From: Jongsikchunia kroppenstedtii DSM 45133
Lineage (GTDB): Bacteria; Actinomycetota; Actinomycetes; Mycobacteriales; Mycobacteriaceae
Length of the DNA stretch: 64,000 bases
Assembly (NCBI RefSeq): GCF_000380485.1
Contig: NZ_AQYG01000036.1
Coordinates: 1 to 64,000, forward strand
Direction: 5' to 3'
In this document: one piece after another, positions 8,285-18,025 of the stretch
Layout: each line of letters opens with the position of its first letter
How positions within the stretch are numbered: position 1 is the stretch's first letter
Notes under the pieces: generated by a model
Database searches by the model: none
The model's input: only the letters and a program-made list of their open reading frames with translations
Told to the model about the DNA's origin: nothing
Made by a program: the position numbers and the translations under genes

Positions 8285-11197
8285 TTGATAGCCACCCTGC
8301 TTGCGCTGACGATCAGCGCGCTGGTGGCTCCGGTCATCCTGCTTTATCTCGGTCGCCGCGGCTTCTATGTGCTGGCGCTGGCCCCGCTCGGCGCCCTGAT
8401 CTGGGTGGCGACGCATTGGCCGGACTCCTCGGGACACAACGTCCGCACCGAGACCGTGACCTGGCTGCCCGAACTGCACATGGACATCGAGCTGCGGTTC
8501 ACCACGCTGTCGGCGATCATGTCCGTCCTGATCCTCGGGGTCGGGGCGCTGGTGCTCTGCTACTGCGCCGAATACTTCGACCACATGCGCCGCCGCATCG
8601 CCGGCTTCGGCGGCGAGCTGGTGGCCTTCGCGACTGCGATGTTCGGGCTGGTCATCTCCGACAACATGCTGGTGGCGTTCACCTTCTGGGAAGCCACGAC
8701 CGTGCTGTCGTTCCTGCTCGTCGGCTTCTACTCGTTCCGCGCGACCAGCCGCCGCGCCGCCACCCAGGCCCTGCTCGTGACGACGGCGGGCGGCCTGGCA
8801 ATGCTGGTCGGCCTGATCCTGCTCGGCGAGCGCACGGGCAGCTACCGCTTCTCGGACGTGCTGGCCAACCCGCCGCACGGCACCGCGATCACCGTGGCGG
8901 TGGTGCTGATCCTGGTCGGCGCGCTGAGCAAGTCGGCGATCGTCCCGATGCATTTCTGGCTGCCAGGCGCGATGGCCGCACCCACGCCGGTCAGCGCCTA
9001 CCTGCACGCCGCGGCGATGGTGAAGGCCGGCATCTTCCTGGTGGCGCTGTTGGCTCCGGCGTTCGCGGGGCTGATCGCCTGGCAGGTCGCCGTGATCGGC
9101 CTCGGCTGCGTGACGATGCTGCTCGGCGGGTGGCGATCGCTGCGGCAGAGCGACCTGAAGCTGATCCTGGCCTACGGCACCGTCTCGCAGCTCGGCTTCC
9201 TCATGGTGCTGGTCGGCGTGGGCGATCAGGCCGTGGCCTTGGCCGGCATGGACATGCTCGTGGCGCACGCGATGTTCAAGGCCGCCCTGTTCATGGTCGT
9301 CGGCATCATCGACCACGCGACCGGTACCCGCGACATCCGGCGGCTCGCCCGCCTCGGCGCCGCCGCGCCGGTGCTGGCCACGATCGCCGCGCTGGCCGCC
9401 CTCTCGATGGCCGGCGTCATTCCGACGATCGGATTCGTCGGCAAGGAGGCGGCATTCACCGCGCTGCCCCTCACCGATCGGCTCACCGAGTGGCAGTCGA
9501 TCACCGTCACGGTCGCGATCGTCGTCGGCTCGGTCCTGACCTTTGCGTACACGATCCGATTCCTGTGGGGCGCGTTCGGCCGCAAGCTGCGGCAGACGCC
9601 CAGCTCCGCCGTCGCCGCGATGGACCGGCCGAGTGCGGCCTTCCAGTTCGCGCCCGCCGTGCTCGCGGTCGGCGGCATCGTCGCGGCCTTCAGCGCCGGA
9701 CCCATCAGCGACCTGCTCGAGCCGTACGCGCGCTCGCTGCCGAGCGGGTCGCATCCGCTGGAGCATCTGGCTCTGTGGCACGGCTTCACCTGGGCGCTGG
9801 GCGCCACGGTCGGCGTTGTCGTCGCGGGCATCGGCGTCTTCCTGGCCATGCGCACCTGGGGGCCGCGGCTCCCCGAGGCGTTCACCCGACTGAGCGCCGA
9901 ACGCGCCTACGACGCGGCCCTGCGCACCGCCGACATCGTCTCGCTGCGGATGACCCAGACCACCCAACGTGGTTCGCTCCCGCAGACGCAGGCGACGATC
10001 ATGGCCACGGTCGTGATCCTGCCGACCGTGCTGCTGTGGATCGGCAACCGGAATCGCTTGCATATCACCGGATTCGACAACGCCGTTCAGTTGGTCATCG
10101 GGTTCGTGATCGTCTGCGGTGCGGCGGCGGCCACGGTGCTGCGCAACCGGTTGGCCGCCACCCTGGTCGTCGGCATCACCGGCTATGGCTCGGCCGTGAT
10201 CTTCGGCCTGTACGGCGCACCGGATCTCGCGCTGACCCAGGTGCTGGTCGAAACCCTGATGCTGGTCATCTTCGTCCTGGTGCTGCGCAAGCTGCCGGCC
10301 GAGGCCGAGACGCGGCATCGCACCGGCTTCCGGCCGGCCCGCGCTCTGATCGGCGTAGCGTTCGGCATGCTGCTCGTCGGTATCGGCCTGTTCGCCGCGG
10401 CGGCCCGCAGCTCCGAGCCGCTGCATGTCGAACTCCCCTCGGCCGCACTGCATTTCGGCAACGGCTCGAATGCGGTCAACGTTCTGCTGGTGGACATCCG
10501 CGCCTGGGACACGATGGGCGAGGTGTCGGTGCTGCTGGTCGCCGCGACCGGCGTCGCCTCCATGGTGTTCCGCAATCGCCGGTTCGGCGCCGCGCCGCGG
10601 GTGTCGGATGCGCAGGCCGCGGGCGATCGGACCAGGCCCGGCACGTCGCTGCCGTTCGACGACATCGACGATCTGCCCGACCGCCCGACCTGGTTGGCGG
10701 GCAGCTCATACCGCGATCCGCGGCATCGCTCGATGGTCCTGGAGGTCACCACACGGCTGGTCTTCCCGACGATGGTGGTGCTCTCGGTCTACTTCTTCTA
10801 CGCGGGCCACAACGCTCCGGGCGGCGGATTCGCCGGCGGTCTGACGATGGGCCTGGCGCTGGTCCTGCGCTACCTGGCCGGCGGTCGCTACGAACTCGGC
10901 GAGGCGCTGCCGATCGATGCCGGCCGCATCCTCGGCGCCGGCCTGGCATTGACGACGGGGACCGCCATCACCTCGCTGTTCCTCGGCGCGCCCGCGCTGT
11001 CGTCGGCGGTCCTCAAATTCCATCTGCCGATCTTCGGTGACGTGAAAATGGTGACCGCCCTGTTCTTCGACCTCGGCGTCTACCTCATCGTCGTCGGCCT
11101 GGTGCTCGATGTCCTGCGCAGCCTGGGCGCGCGACTCGATGCCGTGCCGTCGGCCGTGACCCCGTCCCGGACCTCGGCGTCGGGAGGCTCCCGATGA
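8285..11197 (+). CDS. mnhA: Mrp-type Na+/H+ antiporter subunit A, fused to subunit B domain
   Basis: About 970 residues with some 20 membrane helices. Residues 1-650 are the NuoL/ND5-like core, with conserved segments [34 protein letters not shown] and [19 protein letters not shown] middle MrpA-specific region follows ([20 protein letters not shown]). The last 150 residues are an MnhB domain ([14 protein letters not shown]). Subunits A-G form one complex in the cell membrane that exchanges Na+ or other cations for H+. TTG 8285 is chosen because GAGG at 8276-8279 is 5 bases upstream; GTG 8279 is the alternative. It overlaps mnhC by 4 bases. Confidence 0.93.
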
Positions 11198-11790
11198 CCG
11201 TCAATCTCGGACTGCTCGTCGTCGTGGGCATCACCGCCGCCTGCGGCGTCTATCTGCTGCTCGAACGCAGCCTGATCCGGATGCTGCTGGGCATGCTGCT
11301 GGTGGGCAACGCCATCAACCTGATGATCCTGGTGATCAGCGGCGGCACCGGCAATCCGCCGATCTTCTACCGCACGTCCGCCGGTCGAAAACACGACGCC
11401 GACCCGCTGGCCCAGGGCATGGTGCTGACGGCGATCGTCATCTCGATGGGTGTCGCCGCGTTCATTCTGGCGCTGGCCTACCGATCCTTCGTCCTCAACC
11501 GCGAGGACGAGGTCGCCGACGATCCCGAGGACGTGAAGATCACCGAGCAGTCGCTGTCGAACGCCCCCGACCGCGACCGCAGCGACGACCCGGTCACGCT
11601 GTCGGACACCGCGCAGGGCGACGCGTTCGACGCCTCCGGAAAGCCGTTGTCGCCGGCGGAGATCCAGCACCTGCACGAGCTGCACGAGATGGACATCATC
11701 GGCGACGAGCCGGACGCGGCCGAGATCGACCCGGACGATCCCGACCTGCCCTCGCGCGCCGACGCCTCGACGGACGGGGCGGACCGATGA
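11194..11790 (+). CDS. mnhC: Mrp-type Na+/H+ antiporter subunit C
   Basis: 198 residues. The first 110 are the NuoK-like MrpC fold with three helices and the conserved LLLERSLIRMLLGMLLVGNA, NLMILVISG and GMVLTAIVISMGVAAF segments. The remaining 85 residues are a highly acidic tail (RDRSDDPVTLSD, AAEIDPDDPDLPSR) not found in the roughly 115-residue bacterial standard; similar tails occur in some actinobacteria. The tail should be cytoplasmic. The start overlaps the mnhA stop (ATGA) and the stop overlaps the mnhD start, so coupling is tight. Confidence 0.93.
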   Translation: MTVNLGLLVVVGITAACGVYLLLERSLIRMLLGMLLVGNAINLMILVISGGTGNPPIFYRTSAGRKHDADPLAQGMVLTAIVISMGVAAFILALAYRSFVLNREDEVADDPEDVKITEQSLSNAPDRDRSDDPVTLSDTAQGDAFDASGKPLSPAEIQHLHELHEMDIIGDEPDAAEIDPDDPDLPSRADASTDGADR

Positions 11791-13397
11791 TCGATCGCGG
11801 ATGGTTCGGACCGGTGATGGTCCTGCCGGTGCTGGTCCCGATGGCGGCGGCCGCCATGGCGCTCGCCATGGGCCGGCATCCCCGGTTCCAGCGCATCGTG
11901 ACGCTGACCGCGATGGCGACGGCGTTCGTGGCGTCGTGTCTGCTGCTCTATCTGACCAATCGCTATGGCACCTACGCGCTGCATGTCGGCGGCTGGGACG
12001 CCAAGGGCGGCAACGACGGACCGCTCGGCATCACGCTGGTCGCCGACCAGCTGTCGGCGCTGATGCTGGTGGTGTCGACGGCCGTGCTGTTGTGCGTCGT
12101 CTTCTACGCCGTCGGCCAGGGCATCCGCGACGGCACCGAGGGTCAGCCGGTGTCGATCTTCCTGCCCACCTACCTGATCCTGTGCGTCGGAGTCTGCAAC
12201 GCCTTCATCGCCGGCGACCTGTTCAACCTGTACGTGTCGTTCGAGGTGCTGCTGGCCGCCAGCTTCGTGCTGCTGACCATCGGTGCCAGTCGCGACCGCG
12301 TGCGCGCCGGCGTCTCGTACGTGATGGTGTCGATGGTGTCGTCGCTGATCTTCCTGGCGGGCATCGCCTTTGCGTACGCCGCGACCGGCACCCTGAATCT
12401 GGCAGAGATGGCGATCCGGCTGCAGGACGTGCCGTCGGGCACCCGCGGCGCCCTGTACGCCGTGCTGCTCGTCGCCTTCGGCATCAAGGCCGCCGTCTTC
12501 CCACTGTCGACCTGGCTGCCCGACTCCTACCCGACCGCCCCCGCGCCGGTCACCGCCGTCTTCGCCGGTTTGCTGACGAAAGTCGGTGTGTACGCGATCA
12601 TCCGGGCGCACACGCTGCTGTTCCCGGGCGGCCAGATGGACAACATCCTGATGGTGGCCGGGCTGTTGACGATGCTCGTCGGCATCCTGGGCGCGATCGC
12701 CCAATCGGACATCAAACGTCTGCTGTCGTTCACTCTGGTGAGCCACATCGGCTACATGATCTTCGGGATCTCGCTGTCGTCGAAGATCGGCCTGTCCGCT
12801 GCGATCTTCTATGTGGCGCACCACATTCTGGTGCAGACCACCCTGTTCCTGGTGGTCGGACTCATCGAGCGGCAGGCCGGGTCGGCCTCGCTGCGCCGTC
12901 TCGGCGGACTGGCCGCCGCAAGTCCCCTGCTGGCCGGCCTCTTCCTGATCCCGGCGCTGAATCTCGGTGGCATCCCGCCATTCTCGGGCTTCCTCGGCAA
13001 GGTCGCACTCATCCAGGCCGGCGTCATCGACGGGTCGGTGCTGTCGTGGATCCTGGTCGCCGGGTCCGTGATCACCAGCCTGCTCACCCTCTATGTGATG
13101 GCGCGCGTATGGACCAAGGCGTTCTGGCGCCCGCGTGCCGATGCTCCCGAGGGCGAGCTCGCCGATTCGGGTCCGGCGGTGCTGCTCGATGTGACCGACG
13201 ACGACGTGCAGTTCGACGAGCGCGCCGACGTCGGCCGGATGCCGGTGGCGATGGTGCTGCCGACCGCGCTGATGGTCGCGGCCGGGCTGGCCCTGACCAT
13301 CTGGGCCGGACCGATCTTCCGCTACACCGACTCGGCCGCCGCCGATCTCACCGACAGCTCGGTCTACCTGCACGCCGTGTTGGGAGGTGACCGGTGA
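11787..13397 (+). CDS. mnhD: Mrp-type Na+/H+ antiporter subunit D
   Basis: 536 residues, about 14 helices, NuoN/NuoM-like. Seen are LYVSFEVLLAASFVLL with the conserved Glu, IKAAVFPLSTWLPDSYPTAP with the key Lys, and AIFYVAHHILVQTTLFLVVG. Near residues 440-475 an acidic loop (DVTDDDVQFDERADV) precedes the last helix. This subunit is one of the two proton/ion translocating subunits of the Mrp complex, paired with MnhA. It overlaps mnhC and mnhE by 4 bases each. Confidence 0.94.
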   Translation: MIDRGWFGPVMVLPVLVPMAAAAMALAMGRHPRFQRIVTLTAMATAFVASCLLLYLTNRYGTYALHVGGWDAKGGNDGPLGITLVADQLSALMLVVSTAVLLCVVFYAVGQGIRDGTEGQPVSIFLPTYLILCVGVCNAFIAGDLFNLYVSFEVLLAASFVLLTIGASRDRVRAGVSYVMVSMVSSLIFLAGIAFAYAATGTLNLAEMAIRLQDVPSGTRGALYAVLLVAFGIKAAVFPLSTWLPDSYPTAPAPVTAVFAGLLTKVGVYAIIRAHTLLFPGGQMDNILMVAGLLTMLVGILGAIAQSDIKRLLSFTLVSHIGYMIFGISLSSKIGLSAAIFYVAHHILVQTTLFLVVGLIERQAGSASLRRLGGLAAASPLLAGLFLIPALNLGGIPPFSGFLGKVALIQAGVIDGSVLSWILVAGSVITSLLTLYVMARVWTKAFWRPRADAPEGELADSGPAVLLDVTDDDVQFDERADVGRMPVAMVLPTALMVAAGLALTIWAGPIFRYTDSAAADLTDSSVYLHAVLGGDR

Positions 13398-14161
13398 CGA
13401 CCGACAACGGCCCGGGAACCCCCGAGAACCCCGACGATCGCCCCACCCGCCGACGCACCGTCGGCAGTGTCCTGCATGCGATCTGGCGCTACGGCTTCAT
13501 CACCTGGGCGTGGTACTTCACCCGATTGATCGTATGGCTGCGGTTCCATCTGAAACTGCCGCGCTGGCTGCGCAAGTGGCTGGGCAGGGACGGCCGCGAG
13601 GTCGCGATGCGGCTGTGGAACATCACCTGGCTGACCTTTGTGTGGGTGCTGCTCTGGGGCAACATCACCTGGGGCAACATCTGCGCCGGGATCGTCATCG
13701 GGATCCTGGTCGTCACCCTGCTGCCGCTGCCGCGGGTCCCGGTCGAGGGCCGGGTGCACCTGCTGCCGCTGCTGAACCTGACCGCCCGGCTGGTGATCGA
13801 CCTGTTCCGGTCGAGCATTCAGGTGGCGTGGTTGGCGATTCGGCCGGCCCGACCGCCGATGACGGCCGTGCTGCGGGCCCGCCTGGCGCTCAAGAGCGAT
13901 CTGTCGCTCACCTTCGCGATCGACTATCTCAACCTGGTGCCGGGCACGATCGTCGTCGACTTCGATCACGAGCGCCGGGTGGTCTACGTGCACCTGGTCG
14001 ATGTCAGCTCGGAACGCTCGGTGAGCAGCTTCTACAAGCAGATGGCCACGATCGAGCGCCTGTTCAACCGCGCCTTCGAGCGGGAGAGTGAATGGCATGC
14101 CAGCCCGTACCACGGCATCGACGAAGAGTACGAGCTGCGACGCGAGGGGACGGTGAACTAG
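13394..14161 (+). CDS. mnhE: Mrp-type Na+/H+ antiporter subunit E
   Basis: 255 residues against about 160 in the basic family. The MnhE core begins near residue 75 (LWNITWLTFVWVLLWGN) and carries the typical AIDYLNLVPGTIVVDFD and YVHLVDV segments. The extra N-terminal 70 residues (acidic then WRYGFITWAWYFTRL) and a charged C-terminal tail are additions. GTG 13394 overlaps the mnhD stop. It is needed for assembly or activity of the Mrp complex in other bacteria; its own role is not catalytic. Confidence 0.92.
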   Translation: MTTDNGPGTPENPDDRPTRRRTVGSVLHAIWRYGFITWAWYFTRLIVWLRFHLKLPRWLRKWLGRDGREVAMRLWNITWLTFVWVLLWGNITWGNICAGIVIGILVVTLLPLPRVPVEGRVHLLPLLNLTARLVIDLFRSSIQVAWLAIRPARPPMTAVLRARLALKSDLSLTFAIDYLNLVPGTIVVDFDHERRVVYVHLVDVSSERSVSSFYKQMATIERLFNRAFERESEWHASPYHGIDEEYELRREGTVN

Positions 14162-14240
14162 CTCCGATGGAACGTACCCGGAATGCGGTACCAGGAACCG
14201 CCACCCGCGAGGCCCTCCAGAACACCGCGTGGAGGGTCCC

Positions 14241-14558
14241 ATGAACACCGTGTGGATCATCGCCTCGGCCCTGCTGTGCGCCGCCGCCCTGATCTGTCTC
14301 GCGCGACTGCTGATGGGCCCCAACACCCTTGACCGACTGATCTCGGTCGACGCGATGGTGGCGACCTCGATGTGCGGCCTGGGTGTCTGGGCCGCGTACA
14401 GCCATGACACCACCGTCGTTCCCGTGATCGTGGCGCTGGCGCTGGTCGGCTTCGTCGGGTCCCTCGCCGTGGCGCGCTTCCGCGTCCGCGACGACGACAA
14501 CGGCCCGATCACCACTCCCGGCCACGACGCCGATCCGACGCGGCCCGAGGAGTTCTGA
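14241..14558 (+). CDS. mnhF: Mrp-type Na+/H+ antiporter subunit F
   Basis: 105 residues with three helices; the conserved block is ARLLMGPNTLDRLISVDAMV. ATG 14241 is preferred over an in-frame GTG 12 bases upstream because GGAGGG lies at 14231-14236. It is the only junction in the operon with a real gap (79 bases after mnhE), so some internal regulation is possible. Its TGA overlaps the ATG of mnhG (TGATG). Confidence 0.93.
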   Translation: MNTVWIIASALLCAAALICLARLLMGPNTLDRLISVDAMVATSMCGLGVWAAYSHDTTVVPVIVALALVGFVGSLAVARFRVRDDDNGPITTPGHDADPTRPEEF

Positions 14559-14890
14559 TGGTCAAGGACATCTTCGTCGCCGCCTTCATCCTGACCGGCT
14601 CCGGGCTCGCGTTCACGGCCGCAATCGGCCTGCTGCGCTTCCCCGACACCCTGACGCGCATGCACGCGACCACCAAACCGCAGACCCTTGGCCTGGTGCT
14701 GGTGATGGTCGGCGCCATCATCGAACTCAACGACAACATCGACGTCGGCATGCTCGTGCTCACCGCGCTCTTCGCCTTCATCACCGCCCCGGTGGTCGGC
14801 CATCGGCTGGGCCGGGTCGCGTATCAGGAGCAGCGCCACCTCGATTCCCTGATCGGCGACGACGACCTCGAGAAGCCCGACACCGACTGA
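14558..14890 (+). CDS. mnhG: Mrp-type Na+/H+ antiporter subunit G
   Basis: 110 residues, three helices, with the family signature FPDTLTRMHATTKPQTLGL and the final AFITAPVVGH segment. It is the last gene of the mnhABCDEFG set and completes the complex. The charged C-terminus (GDDDLEKPDTD) is short. The next gene is convergent with its stop 20 bases away. Confidence 0.94.
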   Translation: MVKDIFVAAFILTGSGLAFTAAIGLLRFPDTLTRMHATTKPQTLGLVLVMVGAIIELNDNIDVGMLVLTALFAFITAPVVGHRLGRVAYQEQRHLDSLIGDDDLEKPDTD

Positions 14891-14910
14891 GTCGTCGCGC
14901 CGTCGCAGGC

Positions 14911-16819
14911 TCAGGACGTCACGATGTCGAAGCTCGTGTCGAATTCATCGAGGACACTTGCGAACTCCTGCAGCAGGCCGAGATCCCCGGTGGTCGGCAG
15001 ACCGTACTTGGCGACGATTCCCTCCGCCTGTGCCGGCTGAAGCAGCACCCCGGCGAGGGCGATCTTGGGCCCGGAGATCGTCAGGCCCGCACCGTCTTCA
15101 TGTGCGGGTCGCGCATTGAGCACGCCATGGCGGACCCACATCGTCCAGTCCTCGCCCACATCGGTGAACGAGAAGTTGATCCGCAGGTCGGTGCCGGTCG
15201 CCTTCTGCCCGTTGAGGCGGACGCCGGCGAAGTCGAACATCAGCCCGATCGGCATCGCGAGGATCGTGTCCTCGCTCGCCGTCGTGACGGAACCTTCGGT
15301 GGCGATCCCCTCTCGCAGTTCCAGTGCCGCGGTCAGGAAGATCGCCCGGTACTGGGTGTTCTCCTGCTGATAGCCGAGCTGCTCATAGGCATCGGCCTGC
15401 AGCTCCTTGGCTTCGGAGTCGTCCGGATCGGCGAACACGAGATGGTGCAGGACCTGGATCGCCCATCGATAATCACCGTCATCGATGGCCTGGCGCCCGG
15501 TGGCGAGGATCTTGTCGCGGCCGATCAGGTCGGTGTGCCGCTTGGCGTGGTCGGCCGGGAGCAGCGGCAGGATCGTGGCGGGGTCACCATCCCAGAAGCC
15601 GAGCTCCTTGTGGAAGACCGCGCGGATGTTGTGGTGCAGTCCGCCGTGGTAGTAGCGGTTGTACCACTTCTGTCCGAAGGCATTCGGCATCTCGACGATC
15701 TCCGCGGCCTCCAGCGGAGTGAGGCCCTGATTCGCCAGCCGCAACGCCTGATCGTGAATGAATTTGTACATGTCACGCTGATTCGCCAGGAACGCCTTCA
15801 CCGTCTCGTTGCCCCAGACCGGCCAGGTGTGCGGTCCGAAATGAACCTCCGCCTGATCGCCCCAGCGCACGAGCGTCTCGTCCAGGTAGCGAGCGAAATT
15901 GCGAGCGTCCCCGGGTGCGCGCACCCCGGATGGTCTGGATGTTGTGCATCGTGTGATTCGCGTTCTCGGCGCAGGTCAGCGCGCTGATCGCCGGAATCCA
16001 GATATGCATCTCCTCCGGCGCTTCGGTGTCCGGGGCGTAGAGGAACTCGAACTCCCAACCACCGAGGGTGCGCTTTTCACCGGTCTTGGTGATCGGATCC
16101 GTCGGCGAGATGTAGCTGAAACTGGGATTCATCCCGTCGTTGTTGGCACCGATGCCACCGCTGATCAGACCGCATTCGCAGCGCGGCAGCATCAGTCCGA
16201 ACGTGTAGCCCATTCGTCGCGACATCGCGTTCCCGGTGATCACGTTCTCGCCGATGGCATGCGTATCGAAGGACTCGATCGTGCCCGGGGCGACGATCGG
16301 AATCTTCCCTGATTTCACGTCCGCCTCATCGACGAGACCTTTGACCCCGCCGTAGTGATCGAAGTGGGTGTGCGTGTAGATCACCGCCGCAACCGGCTTG
16401 TCGTTGCCGGTCTCCTTCCGAAAGAGCGCGAGCCCTTCCTTCGCGTGCACGGTGCTCAGGCCGCAGTCGATGAAGACCAGCCCGTCCGGCGCATCCACGA
16501 TCGTGATGTTCGCGCTCAGTCGGATCTGGTACAGGCCGTCGACGACTTTGAAAAGCCCTGCCCGCTTGATCAATTGGGACTGGCGCCACAGACTCGGATT
16601 GACCTCGTCCGGGCAGGGTGTCTCATCGGTGATCCAGTCCATGGCCGGGCCGTCGATGACGACGTCGCCGGCGTCGTTCTTCACCACGGGCGGGAAGCCG
16701 GCGAGGAAGCCACGGTCGATGTCGTGAAAGTCTTCTCGGTCGGTCATCGCGTATCGAGTGAGCGCTTCCTTGTTCACCTGCGCGGTGAACGAGGTCGCCG
16801 GCTTCCCTTGGTCTGCCAC
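14911..16819 (-). pseudogene. Alkyl/aryl sulfatase (MBL fold, SdsA1/BDS1 type), broken by a 1-base frameshift
   Basis: Two adjoining frames make one gene. The upstream frame (ATG 16819) carries the metallo-beta-lactamase core with YTHTHFDHYGGVKG and CAENANHTMHNIQTIRG. The downstream frame picks up at RDARNFARYLDETLVRWGDQ, then WYNRYYHGGLHH and the C-terminal SCP2-like domain. The break is at 15909-15912, where CCCC (GGGG on the coding strand) has one base more than the frame needs. Removing one base gives a continuous 635-residue protein, the usual family size, with no other stop. The family releases sulfate from alkyl sulfates such as SDS using a di-zinc site. As read, translation stops after the metal-binding domain loses frame. 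It is either a recent pseudogene or a base-calling error. Confidence 0.88.
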
Positions 16820-17074
16820 GACATCCCCTTTAGCTTGTCGGACCAGCTGATTCGCACACTACGACGCGATACCCGGGGACCTGAACCTCTCGCCACAAGA
16901 TCATCCTGAGCGGGTGACACCGGCCGTCGGTCCCGGCCATCGACGACGGTGGGCCCCCGCCGGCACGATGGCACCTGCGCGACAACGTGTTCAGCTCAGC
17001 GAAACAACTCCTTCCCTGACCCATCGGCACGTGCCACACTCCGGACAGGCGATCGATGTCACTCGGAGGTAGTC

Positions 17075-17995
17075 ATGAGCACCACGGATCCCGCTTGGTC
17101 CACCGACAACGGGGCACAGGCGCTGCTCCGATACGCACCCGAACCGGCCGCGGCGCTGGACCGGCTGGCCGGGCTCCGTCCCGACTTCGGCGAGCACGAC
17201 CTGACCGCCCTCGTCCGAACCGTCAGTGCGGACACGCTGTCGCTGCCGGCGCTGCCCGGGGCCGGGCGGCCGACCGCTGATGACCCGACCACCCGCGTCG
17301 TCGCGGACTTCGCCGAACAGTTCAGCGTGGACGTGTCGGCCATCGACGACACCCAGCGCGGCGACCTGGCCGACGCACTCGGCGATCGGGTCGGCGCACT
17401 GGTGCCGGTGCTCTACTTCGCGGACTGGATCCCGCGTGTCCGGGCCGGCCTGGACACAGTGTTCGGGCAGTCAGCCGCGTGGCCCGCGCCGGCCGATCGG
17501 CGCGACGACGAGTCCAAGACCTGGCCGCTGATCAACAAGTTCATGGTGGCCACCGCGCAGCTGCATGAGCTCGACCCGGTGACCACCGAGCTGGTCCGCA
17601 TCCGGCAAGCGCGCCAGCACAATTGCCGGTTGTGCAAGTCGCTGCGCAACCGCACCGCGCTGCAGGCCGGGGCATCCGAGGACGAGTTCGACAAGGTCGA
17701 CGACTACCGCAACAGCGATCTGTCGGCCCGCCACAAGGCGGCGCTGGCCTACGCCGATGCGCTCGTCTGGGAGCCGGCGCACATCTCCGAGGCGACGGCT
17801 GCCGAACTGCGGCAGCACTTCTCGCCCGCCGAGGTGGTCGAGCTGACCCTCGATCTGATGCGCAACGCCTGCAACAAGGTGGCGGTCTCGACCGGCACCG
17901 ACGGCGCGAACGTGCAATCCGGAGTCGAGATCTACGACGTCAGCCCCGAGGGCGAGGTCGAATTCGGGCTCGAGCAGCCCGCCGGCTATCGCTGA
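17075..17995 (+). CDS. Carboxymuconolactone decarboxylase / AhpD-like protein
   Basis: 306 residues from ATG 17075, which has GGAGGT at 17065-17070; the open frame upstream is ignored. The CMD/AhpD helical core occupies the C-terminal half, with the active-site ITxx-like ELVRIRQARQHNCRLCKSLR (CxxC Cys pair), followed by AYADALVWEPAHIS and LDLMRNACNKVAV. AhpD-type proteins use the Cys pair for peroxide or disulfide reduction. The first 130 residues are family-specific without a known domain. It is divergent from the broken sulfatase, with 255 bases between them holding no other recognisable element. Confidence 0.85.
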   Translation: MSTTDPAWSTDNGAQALLRYAPEPAAALDRLAGLRPDFGEHDLTALVRTVSADTLSLPALPGAGRPTADDPTTRVVADFAEQFSVDVSAIDDTQRGDLADALGDRVGALVPVLYFADWIPRVRAGLDTVFGQSAAWPAPADRRDDESKTWPLINKFMVATAQLHELDPVTTELVRIRQARQHNCRLCKSLRNRTALQAGASEDEFDKVDDYRNSDLSARHKAALAYADALVWEPAHISEATAAELRQHFSPAEVVELTLDLMRNACNKVAVSTGTDGANVQSGVEIYDVSPEGEVEFGLEQPAGYR

Positions 17996-18025
17996 GCCCG
18001 AGCCGCTTCACCCAGCCCGGGCCGT

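Noticed and set aside
7724-10453. A very long minus-strand open frame (over 900 codons) antisense to mnhA
   Set aside because: Only the first 426 bases at its end have a start, signal peptide and family-like composition. The rest is an Arg/His/Gln-rich translation of the mnhA antisense strand, as expected in high-GC DNA.
11478-13373. Long open frame antisense to mnhC/mnhD
   Set aside because: It covers well-conserved Mrp subunits and has the low-complexity His/Gln/Arg composition of a GC shadow.
16820-17074. An element in the divergent sulfatase/CMD gap
   Set aside because: No convincing repeat, operator or small gene was found. It is an ordinary promoter region.
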